Shown here one piece after another: positions 7,601 to 16,200 of a stretch of 64,000 bases of DNA. Position 1 is the first letter of the stretch, and each line of letters begins with the position of its first letter. Source of the stretch: Thalassovita taeanensis (GTDB lineage: Bacteria; Pseudomonadota; Alphaproteobacteria; Rhodobacterales; Rhodobacteraceae); the NCBI RefSeq assembly GCF_900110775.1, contig NZ_FOEP01000018.1:18671-82670 (forward strand). Direction: 5' to 3'. Under the pieces are notes generated by a model. That model did no database searches, was not told where the DNA came from, and saw nothing but the letters and a program-made list of their open reading frames with translations. A program made the translations under genes and the position numbers.

Positions 7601-9010
7601 GGCACGGGGCGCAGCTATCACGCCGATCTCGGAGCCAAGAACCAGCGCTTGCGGGTCCATTACCTTCTGGAACCCGGCTGGAAAGCCGACGCGGCCATTC
7701 AGGGTCTGGGCCGCACCAACCGCACCAATCAAGCGCAGCCGCCGCTCTTCCGGCCGGTGGCCACGGATGTGAAAGCGGAGAAGCGGTTCCTGTCGACCAT
7801 CGCGCGCCGCCTCGACACGCTGGGGGCTATCACGCGCGGCCAGCGCCAGACCGGCGGGCAGGGGCTGTTTCGGCCCGAAGACAACCTCGAGTCCCCCTAC
7901 GCTCGCGATGCCCTGCGCCAGCTCTATCGGCGCATCTATCGCGGTGATGTGGCGGACTGCTCGCTTGGGGCCTTCGAGGATGCAACCGGTCTCAGCCTGA
8001 GCGACGACAATGGTCTTAAGGATGACCTGCCGCCAATTACGACCTTCCTCAATCGCCTGCTTGCGCTGACGATCGATATGCAGGGCGTGCTTTTCACTGT
8101 CTTCGAAGAGCTTCTCGACCAGCGGATCGAAGGTGCCATTGCCGCGGGGGTCTATGACCTTGGGTTAGAGACACTACGCGCCGAGAGTTTCCGCGTGACG
8201 GACGCTCGGGTGATCTACACTCATCCGGGCTCCGGTACCGAGTCCCAGCTTCTCACCATCGCGGAAAAGCGCCGCAACACACCACTGTCGCTGGCCGATG
8301 CGCTGGACTGGCTCGACGATCCTAAGGCGCACCTACTGGTCAACAGTCGCTCAGGCCGGGCTGCGGTGCAGGTGCCCGGGACCAGCCTGATGCTGGATGA
8401 CGGCACCATCGAGCCCCGCCTGCGCCTGATCCGCCCCACCGAGGCGAACACGGTCCCGGCCAGGATAATGGAGGACACACATTGGCTCGAGGCCGACCGC
8501 GCGGCCTTCAGTGCGGCCTGGTCTGCCGAACTGGCCGAGGTGCCGGAGTTCTCGGAAACCACGCTGCATATCGTGGCGGGGCTGCTGTTGCCGATCTGGA
8601 AACAACTTCCCCAGGATGAGACCCGGGTGTATCGGCTTCAGACCGATCACGGGCAGCGTATCATCGGTCGTCGTGTCTCGCCGACTTGGGTCGCGACAAC
8701 GCTCGCCACTGATGCGCCAAAGCTCACGAGCGCGCAGGTTCATGCCCTCGTTCTCGAGGGCAAGACCGTCGTGCGGCTGGCCGAGGGGATGGAGTTGCAC
8801 CGGTCCCGCGTCATGGGGGTGAACCGGATCGAACTGTCGGGCTTTACGGAAGCCGCCAAGGACCGGCTCAAGGCCGATGGCTTCTTTTCGGAGATCATCA
8901 GCTGGAAGCTGCGCCTGTTCTGCCCAGCAGACTCCAGCGGCATCGCAGTGCTTGATCGTCTGCTTGCACGTTGTTCTGTGACAGGACTACATGCTCGTGG
9001 AGGGAACTGA
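4631..9010 (+). CDS. Methyltransferase / strawberry-notch helicase fusion
   Basis: A 1459-residue two-part protein. The N-terminal third is a class I SAM-dependent methyltransferase with SAM-binding LEPSAGTG (about residue 151) and catalytic NPPF (about 217), the signature of N6-adenine or related amino-methylases. The rest is a superfamily 2 helicase of the strawberry-notch type. It has Walker A GDGTGAGKGRQS (about 517), the Walker B variant FDESHAM (about 624), YVSATGATSVHN, and a motif VI-like segment QGLGRTNRTNQ. A GGAG site seven bases before the ATG supports the start. Such fusions occur on phages, plasmids and ICEs and are thought to modify or protect entering DNA; that role is inference here. 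It is followed four bases later by the Toprim gene. Confidence 0.85.
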   Translation: MTHLAPFATERALAPVVPIPSPDKPAAILSVAEALQTDLAQGFQIDALRLRGEMERAFGGSDATGAWDWKLAYEAGEAALVLFLRKFGRALLARAGSPAALLPILAKVSGLLPTHTRRSEEMTRFQQFSTPLPMGLAAMAAAQITARDLVLEPSAGTGLLAVFAEIAGGSLALNELADTRADLLRRLFPDRPVTGFDAAQIDDHLDAGLRPSVILMNPPFSAVANVDARSTEATARHLRSALARLVPGGRLVAITGASFAPDSPAWAETFGRLTETAHLVFTGAVSGAAFVKHGTSFETRISVFDKCRGGELGGITADLARPISPDVASLLSLITAHVPPRLVLETPVLRAQTPLSPFSGNSAHATRTANGRSHAKSATATTSTATQIDAEDLAYSLRDATEDGASARLSDAIYETFRLQAIDIPGAEPHPTKLVQSAAMASVAPPKPSYRPKLPAAVLCDGLLSDAQLETVIYAGEAHGAQLAGAWCVDETGDMVSAAPEDATDAVRFRRGFFLGDGTGAGKGRQSAGILLDNWAQGRRKALWISKSDKLLEDAQRDWQALGQERLLVTPLSRYAQDRDIPLSEGILFTTYATLRSEERGAKKSRVDQIVDWLGADFDGVILFDESHAMANAAGSKGERGDVTASQQGRAGLRLQHKLPNARVVYVSATGATSVHNLAYAQRLGLWGGEDFPFATRAEFVEAIEAGGVAAMEVLARDLRSLGLYTARSLSYDGVEYEMLVHALSPEQRCIYDAYAGAFAIIHNNLAAAMEAANITGENGTLNRQAKSAARSAFESAKQRFFGHLLTSMKTPTLIAAIEADLDAGHSAVIQIVSTGEALMERRLSEIPTDEWNDIRVDITPREYVLDYLAHAFPVQLFEPFTDSEGNFSSRPVVRDGQPVECREAARRRDALIEKLASLPPVPGALDQIVQRFGTDLVAEVTGRSRRIVRKGEGHAARLVVESRAGSANLAETAAFMDDQKRILIFSDAGGTGRSYHADLGAKNQRLRVHYLLEPGWKADAAIQGLGRTNRTNQAQPPLFRPVATDVKAEKRFLSTIARRLDTLGAITRGQRQTGGQGLFRPEDNLESPYARDALRQLYRRIYRGDVADCSLGAFEDATGLSLSDDNGLKDDLPPITTFLNRLLALTIDMQGVLFTVFEELLDQRIEGAIAAGVYDLGLETLRAESFRVTDARVIYTHPGSGTESQLLTIAEKRRNTPLSLADALDWLDDPKAHLLVNSRSGRAAVQVPGTSLMLDDGTIEPRLRLIRPTEANTVPARIMEDTHWLEADRAAFSAAWSAELAEVPEFSETTLHIVAGLLLPIWKQLPQDETRVYRLQTDHGQRIIGRRVSPTWVATTLATDAPKLTSAQVHALVLEGKTVVRLAEGMELHRSRVMGVNRIELSGFTEAAKDRLKADGFFSEIISWKLRLFCPADSSGIAVLDRLLARCSVTGLHARGGN

Positions 9011-9013
9011 TTC

Positions 9014-10045
9014 ATGTATTCTGAGACTGAAGATCTTGTCCGCGATTTGGCAGCAAATGCCGAAAGCGTTTGTCGTGCATACCTTCCCGCCGGGCGGCGG
9101 GAAGGGTCCTACTGGATCGTCGGCGATCTGCAGAACAATCCCGGCCGGTCGCTCTTCGTGCGGCTGGCGGGTCCGGCATCCGGGCCGGGCGCAGCCGGCA
9201 AGTTCACCGATGGCGCAACCGGCGAGCATGGCGATCTTCTGGACATCATCCGCGAGAGGACAGGGATCTCACGCTTTCCTGATCTTCTGGCCGAGGCCCG
9301 CGCGCATCTTGGCCGTCCGCAACCGGTCCTCCCGGATGCGCCAGTGCCGAGAAAAGCCAAGGCCCCCGGTGGCACGCCAGCGGCGGCGGCGCGCCTGTTC
9401 GCAGCCTCTATGCCAGTAGCAGACACGCTTGCCGACACCTACCTCCGCGCCCGGGGCCTCACCCATGGCGGGGTGATGGGCGCCCTGCGCTTCCACCCGA
9501 AGTGCTGGCACCGGGATGAGGGTCAGACCAAAAGCATCCCCAGACCGGCGCTGATCGCGGCGGTCACCGATGGGGCAGGGGCCTTGCGGGGCGTGCATCG
9601 CACCTGGCTGGCGCCTGACGGACAGGGAAAGGCGCGGGTCGAGACGCAGCGGCGTGCTATGGGTCACCTCCTCGGCAATGCCGTCAGGCTGACCCCGCAT
9701 GACGACATCCTCGTGGTCGGCGAGGGCATCGAGACCATGCTGTCCCTGTCCGAGGCGGCCCCCGGCCTTCCCGTCTGGGCGGCGCTCTCATCGGGTCATC
9801 TCGGAGCCGTTCTGTTGCCGGAGGGGTTGCAGCGCCTCTACATCGCCATCGACCGCGATCCGGCTGGGCAACGCGCGGCAGAGAGGTTGAGCGCCAGAGC
9901 CACCAAGGCCGGGGTACCGGTGCGGGTACTGGAACCACTGCTCGGGGATTTCAACGATGATCTCCGGGCGAACGGCAAGGAAGCGCTGCGCCAGCATCTG
10001 GTAGGGCAGATCGGGCGCGAGGATCGGCAGCGCCTGTTGGCTTGA
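9014..10045 (+). CDS. Toprim-domain protein, plasmid/ICE primase-like
   Basis: The N-terminal part has WIVGDLQNN, LFVRLAGPASGPGAAGKFTD and HGDLLDIIRERTG, like the zinc-binding/primase-associated region of phage and ICE primases but without an evident cysteine cluster. The C-terminal half is a Toprim fold with the conserved Glu in VVGEGIETMLSLSEA and the Asp pair in YIAIDRDPAGQ, which bind Mg2+ in primases and topoisomerases. GGAGGG precedes the ATG. It sits four bases after the strawberry-notch gene and is surely in its operon. Priming of transferred single strands is plausible but not shown. Confidence 0.8.
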   Translation: MYSETEDLVRDLAANAESVCRAYLPAGRREGSYWIVGDLQNNPGRSLFVRLAGPASGPGAAGKFTDGATGEHGDLLDIIRERTGISRFPDLLAEARAHLGRPQPVLPDAPVPRKAKAPGGTPAAAARLFAASMPVADTLADTYLRARGLTHGGVMGALRFHPKCWHRDEGQTKSIPRPALIAAVTDGAGALRGVHRTWLAPDGQGKARVETQRRAMGHLLGNAVRLTPHDDILVVGEGIETMLSLSEAAPGLPVWAALSSGHLGAVLLPEGLQRLYIAIDRDPAGQRAAERLSARATKAGVPVRVLEPLLGDFNDDLRANGKEALRQHLVGQIGREDRQRLLA

Positions 10046-10415
10046 GCCACGACGCGCAAGGGGCGGTCCGGGGCTGCGGGGGCAGGGGCCCTGCAGTCCT
10101 GTCGCGGGTGTGGATCATCACCTTTGCCTCTTTCTGGGTAAATCTCATCCACCCGACACCCGAGCGGCCTTCAAGAGATGGGCAGGCGGCCGTCAAAGGC
10201 GACGCCCCCTCAAGGGCGGCAGGCAAGCTATTTCCGCCGCGGCGGACGAGCCCCCGCTTTGCATCGCGAAACAAATAGCTTGCCTGCCGCCCTCCTCCAC
10301 ATGCGTTCCGGCCCCGAAGAGGGGGTGAAGGGGCGTCGCCAGTGACGGCTATCGCAGCCCATGAAGGCCGCGCGGGATGACGCGCGGACGAGACAGGCCC
10401 GGAGGCAAGAAACAG
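10046..10415 (+). repeat. Gene-free leader with nested inverted repeats before the DUF2493 gene
   Basis: The stretch has no credible gene but is densely self-complementary. The arms 10214-10233 and 10273-10292 are a perfect 20-base inverted repeat, with the 12-base palindrome CCGCCGCGGCGG (10234-10245) just inside. Outside them, GGCGACGCCCC (10198-10208) pairs with GGGGCGTCGCC (10330-10340). A further hairpin CCGCGCG-N6-CGCGCGG sits at 10368-10387, shortly before the ribosome site at 10401. It could be a structured mRNA leader, a terminator/antiterminator for the Toprim operon, or a DNA-level origin-like structure. Confidence 0.7.
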
Positions 10416-11348
10416 ATGACGATCCAAACCCACGACGATGTGTATGAACCTGCCCACACCGCATCCCAGACCGCCCATGCGCTCGATGAGCTTCAGCTGT
10501 ACGGCTTCCGACCCTTTGATGAGCCCGATCCGCGCCCGATGCCCGACGGGCAGCGCCTTGCCGTCGCTGTCGCCGACATCTTCGATGCCCTCGTTGCGAC
10601 CCTGGAAGACACCCGCATGGAACCCGACCTTGAAGAAGTGCTCTGGGGCCAGGTCAACCTCTTCCACCGCGCCACAGCCCGTATCGAGCGGTCGCTCGAT
10701 GAGAACGAGCAGGCGCAGCGCCGCCTCCAACGCGAGCAGGACGGCTCCGAGGTGAAATCCGTCGAGCTCGAACGTCTAACGGCCGAAGGCCTGACCCTGA
10801 TCGAACGGCGCAATTGCATGGACATGATGCGCGATCACGCCGCCACCGAGTTCGTCCATCACACAGGCTCGGCCTGGCGGCCCCGCACTGGCTCGATGGT
10901 GAACCGACAGCACATGACCGCAGCACTGATCGACAGCCGTGACTTCCTGGCCGCCAAGCGCCGCGCGGAAACCGAGGTGATGCTGCCTGCTGGCCCCAAG
11001 GTCGCCCTCACCGGCGGGACCGACTTCAACGATCACCGCCTGATTTGGGGTAAGCTCGATCAGGTGCAGACCAAATATCCCGATATGGTGCTTCTGCACG
11101 GTGGAAGCCCCAAGGGCGCGGAACTCATCGCGGCCAAATGGGCCGAAGCCCGGGGCGTCACGCAGGTCGCTTTCAAGCCTGACTGGACCAAGCACGCCAA
11201 AGCAGCCCCCTTCAAGCGCAACGACGCGATGTTGGATGTGCTGCCAGTGGGTGTCCTCGTCTTCCCGGGCACGGGGATCCAGGAGAACCTCGCCGACAAG
11301 GCCAAGAAGCTGGGTATCCCGGTTATGAAGTTCGAGAAGGGGGCGTGA
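10416..11348 (+). CDS. DUF2493 (SLOG-superfamily) protein
   Basis: The C-terminal ~115 residues form the DUF2493/YspA-type SLOG fold: KVALTGGTDFNDHRLIWGKL, the glycine loop LLHGGSPKGAELIAAKWAE, then GVLVFPGTGIQENLADKAK. SLOG proteins bind nucleotides or nucleotide-derived signals. The N-terminal ~190 residues are helical and charged with no named domain. The ATG at 10416 is chosen because GGAGG lies ten bases before it; the frame is open back to 10377. The gene is common in Rhodobacterales mobile backbones beside strawberry-notch and Toprim genes. Its ligand and task are unknown. Confidence 0.8.
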   Translation: MTIQTHDDVYEPAHTASQTAHALDELQLYGFRPFDEPDPRPMPDGQRLAVAVADIFDALVATLEDTRMEPDLEEVLWGQVNLFHRATARIERSLDENEQAQRRLQREQDGSEVKSVELERLTAEGLTLIERRNCMDMMRDHAATEFVHHTGSAWRPRTGSMVNRQHMTAALIDSRDFLAAKRRAETEVMLPAGPKVALTGGTDFNDHRLIWGKLDQVQTKYPDMVLLHGGSPKGAELIAAKWAEARGVTQVAFKPDWTKHAKAAPFKRNDAMLDVLPVGVLVFPGTGIQENLADKAKKLGIPVMKFEKGA

Positions 11349-11434
11349 GCTCCCTTTTTACTTCGTCGAACAAGAACATTGTGGAAACGTCAAAGAGCCC
11401 TTGATATTGTTATCTGACTAGAGGTGACCACAAC

Positions 11435-11695
11435 ATGATGCAGCAAATGGAAGTGTTCCCGACGGCCGTCGATCTCAAGCGGGTCGATCCGTCTCTCAAC
11501 ATGCGGCGCTTCTATCGCATGACGATTCAACCTGACCTGTTTGGAGGCGCGTGCCTTGTCCGCGAATGGGGGCGCATCGGATTTCGAGGGCAGATGTTGA
11601 TCGAACAGCACCCCGACGAGGGGCATGCAGTGACTGCGCTCTTAAAACTCGCATCGGTGAAGCGTCGGCGAGGATACTTGAATTCCAGACAGTGA
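11435..11695 (+). CDS. WGR-domain protein (86 aa)
   Basis: A single WGR domain covers most of the protein: NMRRFYRMTIQPDLFGG, then the eponymous REWGRIGFRGQ, then ALLKLASVKRRRGY. WGR domains bind nucleic acid in PARPs and occur alone on many alphaproteobacterial plasmids. AGGTGA precedes the tandem ATG codons at 11435 and 11438. It ends about 180 bases before the BREX operon and belongs by type to the backbone, not to BREX. Confidence 0.8.
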   Translation: MMQQMEVFPTAVDLKRVDPSLNMRRFYRMTIQPDLFGGACLVREWGRIGFRGQMLIEQHPDEGHAVTALLKLASVKRRRGYLNSRQ

Positions 11696-11876
11696 GACCT
11701 GTTGGGCTTGGCTAATGACACCCCCAACGACGGAACACCATTCCCTGCATGATCGCAGTGTGAGTCAAACTCTTGAAATTCTATTGATAATCACACTCAC
11801 GCTCCCTAAAGTTGTCACAGGCCCAGTTAATGGGCGCGCATAGTTACAATGCGCATTGCAAGGCTGGGAGTCCAAG
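11696..11876 (+). promoter_or_regulatory. Promoter and operator region of the BREX operon
   Basis: This gene-free region must hold the BREX promoter. TTGATA (11784-11789) is followed after 17 bases by TAAAGT (11807-11812), a weak sigma70-like pair. GTGTGA (11758-11763) and TCACAC (11791-11796) form an interrupted inverted repeat around the -35 area. AATGCGCATT at 11848-11857 is a perfect ten-base palindrome next to the start of the WYL gene. BrxR-type WYL regulators are known to bind inverted repeats upstream of BREX genes, but which of these is used cannot be told from sequence. Confidence 0.4.
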
Positions 11877-12773
11877 GTGGATAGCGACAGGTCAGAACTT
11901 CGTTGGGGAGTCGAGCAACGCCTCGAGTTCATAGAGTTCCGCCTGTTCTGGGAGGGGCATGTGAACCGGAGCGATCTGATGGACCAATTCGGTGTCTCTG
12001 TGAACCAAGCGTCCACCGACCTTAACCGGTATATCGGCTTTGCTCCTGAAAATATGGTCTATGATAAGAGCGCCCGCACTTACGTGCGCGGTTCGGAGTT
12101 CCGACCGCAGTTCCTGGAGCCTGACGCGAGCCGTTATCTCACCCAATTGCGTTCAGTTGCCGACGGTATTCTTGATCGTGAAGATTCTTGGATCGCAGAT
12201 CTCCCAACATTCGCTTCTGCGCCAACGCCCGTTCGAGGCGTAAATCCGGTGACACTGCGGTCTGTGGTTGGCGCAATTCGTCGGTCTGAGGAGGTAGAGT
12301 TGAAGTATCAATCTCTGTCCAGTCCGGAGCCTCGTTGGCGTTGGATTGCGCCGCACGCTATCGCCTTTGATGGGTTTCGTTGGCACTCCAGAGCCTTCTG
12401 CCTGACTGACGAGTGCTTCAAAGATTTTCTACTTTCACGTGTTCTTGAAATCCGTGCTGTGCGTGAGAGCCAAGTGACGGCGACCGATGACGAAGACTGG
12501 AACTCCGAAGTCACTTTGGAAATTGTGCCGCATCCCGCTCTTTCAGAAACGCAGGCAAAGGTCATCGCCCTTGACTACGGTATGCGTGGCGGCAAAGCGA
12601 AGATCAAAGTCCGGCGGGCGCTGCTCTATTACGCGTTGAGACGACTAGGACTTGATACAGACCCGGCAGCGCGTCGCCCGCAAGACCAGCAAATTGTCCT
12701 TTTGAACTCATCTGAGTTTGGGGTTCCGATCCCCAGTGCGTCGGGTTCGGCGATCGAGGGGCCCAGTGCATGA
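11877..12773 (+). CDS. brxR: WYL-domain regulator of the BREX operon (BrxR-like)
   Basis: The N-terminal ~70 residues form a winged helix (NRSDLMDQFGVSVNQASTDL). A WYL domain lies at about residues 145-200 (YQSLSSPEPRWRWIAPHAIA, then FRWHSRAFCL and DFLLSRVLEIR), followed by a C-terminal WCX-like domain. This matches the BrxR family, which represses BREX promoters and may sense a nucleic-acid ligand through WYL. GTG at 11877 is chosen because GGGAG ends six bases before it; TTG at 11856 is an upstream alternative. The stop overlaps brxF (ATGA). WYL regulators often head defence islands, so a wider role is possible. Confidence 0.8.
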   Translation: MDSDRSELRWGVEQRLEFIEFRLFWEGHVNRSDLMDQFGVSVNQASTDLNRYIGFAPENMVYDKSARTYVRGSEFRPQFLEPDASRYLTQLRSVADGILDREDSWIADLPTFASAPTPVRGVNPVTLRSVVGAIRRSEEVELKYQSLSSPEPRWRWIAPHAIAFDGFRWHSRAFCLTDECFKDFLLSRVLEIRAVRESQVTATDDEDWNSEVTLEIVPHPALSETQAKVIALDYGMRGGKAKIKVRRALLYYALRRLGLDTDPAARRPQDQQIVLLNSSEFGVPIPSASGSAIEGPSA

Positions 12774-13228
12774 TTGAGTCACTTGAACGCGTTGTCGAAG
12801 ACCTTGTCGTCGTAAACAGCAAACTGCTGTTGCTGATCGGCGCGCCAAACTCGGGCAAGAGCGATTTGCTTCGGCAGTTTGCCAAACGCAGGGATCTAAA
12901 AATCCTGAACGTTGGCGCTGCTCTAGGGCGCGAATTACTTACAATTCCAAGTCCGAGGAGACACCTGCAGGCGTCCGATCTGTTGAAGGGACTGGCGGGT
13001 GAGTTTACGTCCAACGGTCTCCTGCTGATGGATAACCTTGAGATTTTGTTCGACCAAGGGTTGCGGCTTAATCCGCTCGATTTGCTTAGACGGCACGCGC
13101 AGGCGCGACGCGTTATTGCTGCTTGGCCAGGGGCACTAACGGAAAACAGATTGTCCTACGCGACGACAGGACACCCAGAATATCAGGACTATGGCTGTGA
13201 TGGCTTGGTCCCGTTCAGAGTTAATTGA
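12770..13228 (+). CDS. brxF: BrxF, small P-loop ATPase of type 3 BREX
   Basis: A 152-residue protein with Walker A GAPNSGKS at residues 24-31 and a Walker B-like LLLMDN at 84-89. This fits BrxF, the small NTPase that begins type 3 BREX operons and whose exact step in defence is unknown. The start codon overlaps the WYL gene stop by four bases, and brxC starts about 15 bases after the brxF stop. No membrane segment is seen. Identification rests on the P-loop, the size and above all the position before brxC. Confidence 0.85.
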   Translation: MIESLERVVEDLVVVNSKLLLLIGAPNSGKSDLLRQFAKRRDLKILNVGAALGRELLTIPSPRRHLQASDLLKGLAGEFTSNGLLLMDNLEILFDQGLRLNPLDLLRRHAQARRVIAAWPGALTENRLSYATTGHPEYQDYGCDGLVPFRVN

Positions 13229-13242
13229 AAGGAAACCACGAG

Positions 13243-16200
13243 ATGGCAATGCGCTACGGCGATCTCATTCAATTTGAGCCTATTGAGTCAGTTATTCAGC
13301 TTCTCGACGCCGATCGTCCTGACGAAGCCAACAAGTTGGTGTCGACCTATGTCATCTCGGACGACATGGCGGATCGGATCGCCAAACTCATGATCCCCCA
13401 GCTTTCGTTCGATGAAGCCGTCGACCACAAAGGCGTCCTAGTGGTTGGCAACTATGGCACCGGTAAGTCGCACTTGATGTCGGTGCTATCTCTCGTCGCC
13501 GAAGACGCGTCATATGTGCCGATGATCAACCATCCGCAGGTTGCAGAGGCGGCAAAGGCGATTGCCGGCCGGTTCAAGGTGCACCGGATCGAGATTTCGA
13601 GCCTGATGTCGTTGCGGGATATCATTACCCAACAGCTTGAGGTCTTCCTCGATAAGCATGGCGTGGATTACACGTTCCCCCCGGCTGACAAGGTCGTCAA
13701 TAACAAAGCTGCCTTCGAGGAAATGATGTCGGCCTTTGCGGAAGTTCATCCTGACCAGGGCGTTCTCTTGGTGGTTGACGAATTTCTCGAGTTCTTGCGC
13801 TCGCGCAAGGATCACGAGCTGGTTCTTGACCTTTCATTCCTCAGAGAGATCGGAGAGGTGACCAAACATCTCCGGTTCCGGTTTGTCGCGGGCGTTCAGG
13901 AAGCGATTTTTGACAGCAGTCGCTTCCAGCATGTGGCAGACAGCCTACGTCGCGTGAAAGACCGCTTCACGCAGGTTTTGCTGGCTCGACAAGATGTGAG
14001 CTTCGTTGTCGCTGAGCGACTTCTGAAGAAGTCTTCTGATCAGCAAGACAAGATCCGTGCCTATCTTGGGCCATTTACAAAATTCTATGGCTCTATGAAC
14101 GAGCGTATGGACGAATATGTGAGGCTATTCCCAGTCCATCCTGACTACATCGGGACGTTTGAGCGTCTGGTCTTCACCGAAAAGCGCGGCGCCTTGGTCA
14201 CGCTGCGTGATCAGATCCAAGCCATTCTCGGCGACGAAGTGCCGTTAGACCGCCCAGGGCTCATCGGTTTTGATAAATTTTGGGATACGGTCGCGAAGAA
14301 TTCTGTCCTTCGCTCTGATCCGAACATCGGGCCGGTGCTCAAAGTATCCGAAGTACTGTCGGAACGTGTGTCCAAAGCCTTTACACGCCCGGCCTATAAG
14401 TCCATGGCGCTACGCATTATTGATGGTCTTTCTGTCCATCGACTGACAACGGGTGGCGACATTTATGTCCCCGTTGGCCCTACGGCCGAGGAACTGCGAG
14501 ACACGTTGTGTCTGTTTCAGCCTGGCATTGAAGATATGGGCGGGGATCCATCTGATGACCTGCTTACGGCGGTCCAAACGACGCTGCGAGAGACTCTGAA
14601 GACGGTAAACGGCCAATTCATATCGAAGGCGCCGGACACGGAGCAATACTATCTCGATCTCAAGAAAGACGTTGATTACGACGCCCAAATTGAAAAGCGC
14701 GCGGAAGCATTGTCGGAAGATGCTCTCGATCGTGCCTACTATGGGGCCATTCGCCAACTCATGGAGCGGACCGACGATTCCAGCTACGTGACGGGGCACC
14801 AGATTTGGCAATACCAGATTGAGTGGCAGGAGCGCCGCGTTGAACGCATCGGCTATCTCTTCTTTGGGGCTCCCAACGATAGGCCGACTGCGCAGCCGGA
14901 GCGGGATTTCTATCTATACTTCATTCAGCCGTTCGATCCGCCACGATTTCGTGACGAACAGAAGGCCGACGAGGTGTTTTTCCGCCTGAAAGCACCGGAT
15001 GAAACGATCAAGCGACTGCTCGGCTTCTACGCTGCGGCGCAGGAGCTTGCGTCAACCGCAAGTGGCGGGGCCAAAGGAGTGTACCTTGACCGCGTTCGCG
15101 ATACGCTGCGCGAAATGAGCAAATGGCTGCAGGAAAAGCAGCTCGAGGCTTTCGAGGTCACGTTTCAGGGCAAATCTAAAACACTCAGGGACTGGACCAA
15201 GGGCATTTCACTTCGGGACAAAGCTCGCTTGGGCCCTGATGAGCGGATCAACTTCCGCGATGTTGTCAACGTAATTGCCGGGATTGCGTTGAGCAGCCGG
15301 TTTTCTGATGTATCGCCGGAGTATCCAACGTTCTCAGCGCTGGTTACCGAATCCAACAGAAAGCAACTGATCGGCAACGCCCTTCGTGCGCTCAGCGGCA
15401 GCAACCGTACAAAGGACGCTGTGATCGTTCTCGATGGTCTCGAAATGCTGGACGGGGATCGTATCGATCCTGTCCAATCACGATATGCGCAGGACGTTCT
15501 GGCCCGCCTAAAGGCTAAGGGGCACGGACAAGTGCTCAATCGCAGCGAGTTGCTGGCTGGCAATGCCGACATCGAATATTTCAGCCCGGACAAGTATCGG
15601 CTCGAAACCGATCTCTTGGTCGCAGTGCTCGGATCGCTGGTCTATTCGGGCGACATCGTTTTGGCGATTACCGGCGACAAGATCGACTCTGGCAAAATCA
15701 GCCTGCTTGCTGACCGCCCACTTGAAGAGTTGAAACAGTTCAAACACGTTGAAGCCCCTAAGGAAATCAACGTGGCTGTGCTGCGCTCTTTGTTCGAAAT
15801 GCTCGAACTCCCGCCGGGGCTTGCACAGCAGGCAACTCAGGGATCCGATGAACCCGTCAAGGCGCTTCAGGAGGAGGTAAACAAGCTCACAAAGCGTGTT
15901 CTTGCGGCATCAACCGATATGGCTAACAGGCTCAGCTTCTGGGGTCAGCCTCTTCTGCGCGACGAGGAAATCCGCGATTGGCGCTCAAAGCTCGATGAAC
16001 TCAAAGCCTTCTCGGAAAGCCTGTCGCCTTACAACACCGTCGGCAAGCTGAAGAACCTGCGCATCGGGTCTGACGATATCGCCGCGCAAAAGAAGAACCT
16101 TGAGGTTCTGAACTCTGTTGAGGGGCTTATTAACCTGATCGGTGAACTCGGGAATACGGCAAGCTACCTTGGCCAGGCCGAGTTGGTGCTTCCGTCTGAC

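Noticed and set aside
11758..11796. GTGTGA-N27-TCACAC as the definite BREX operator
   Set aside because: Six-base arms with a 27-base gap arise easily by chance; kept only as one possibility within the control region.
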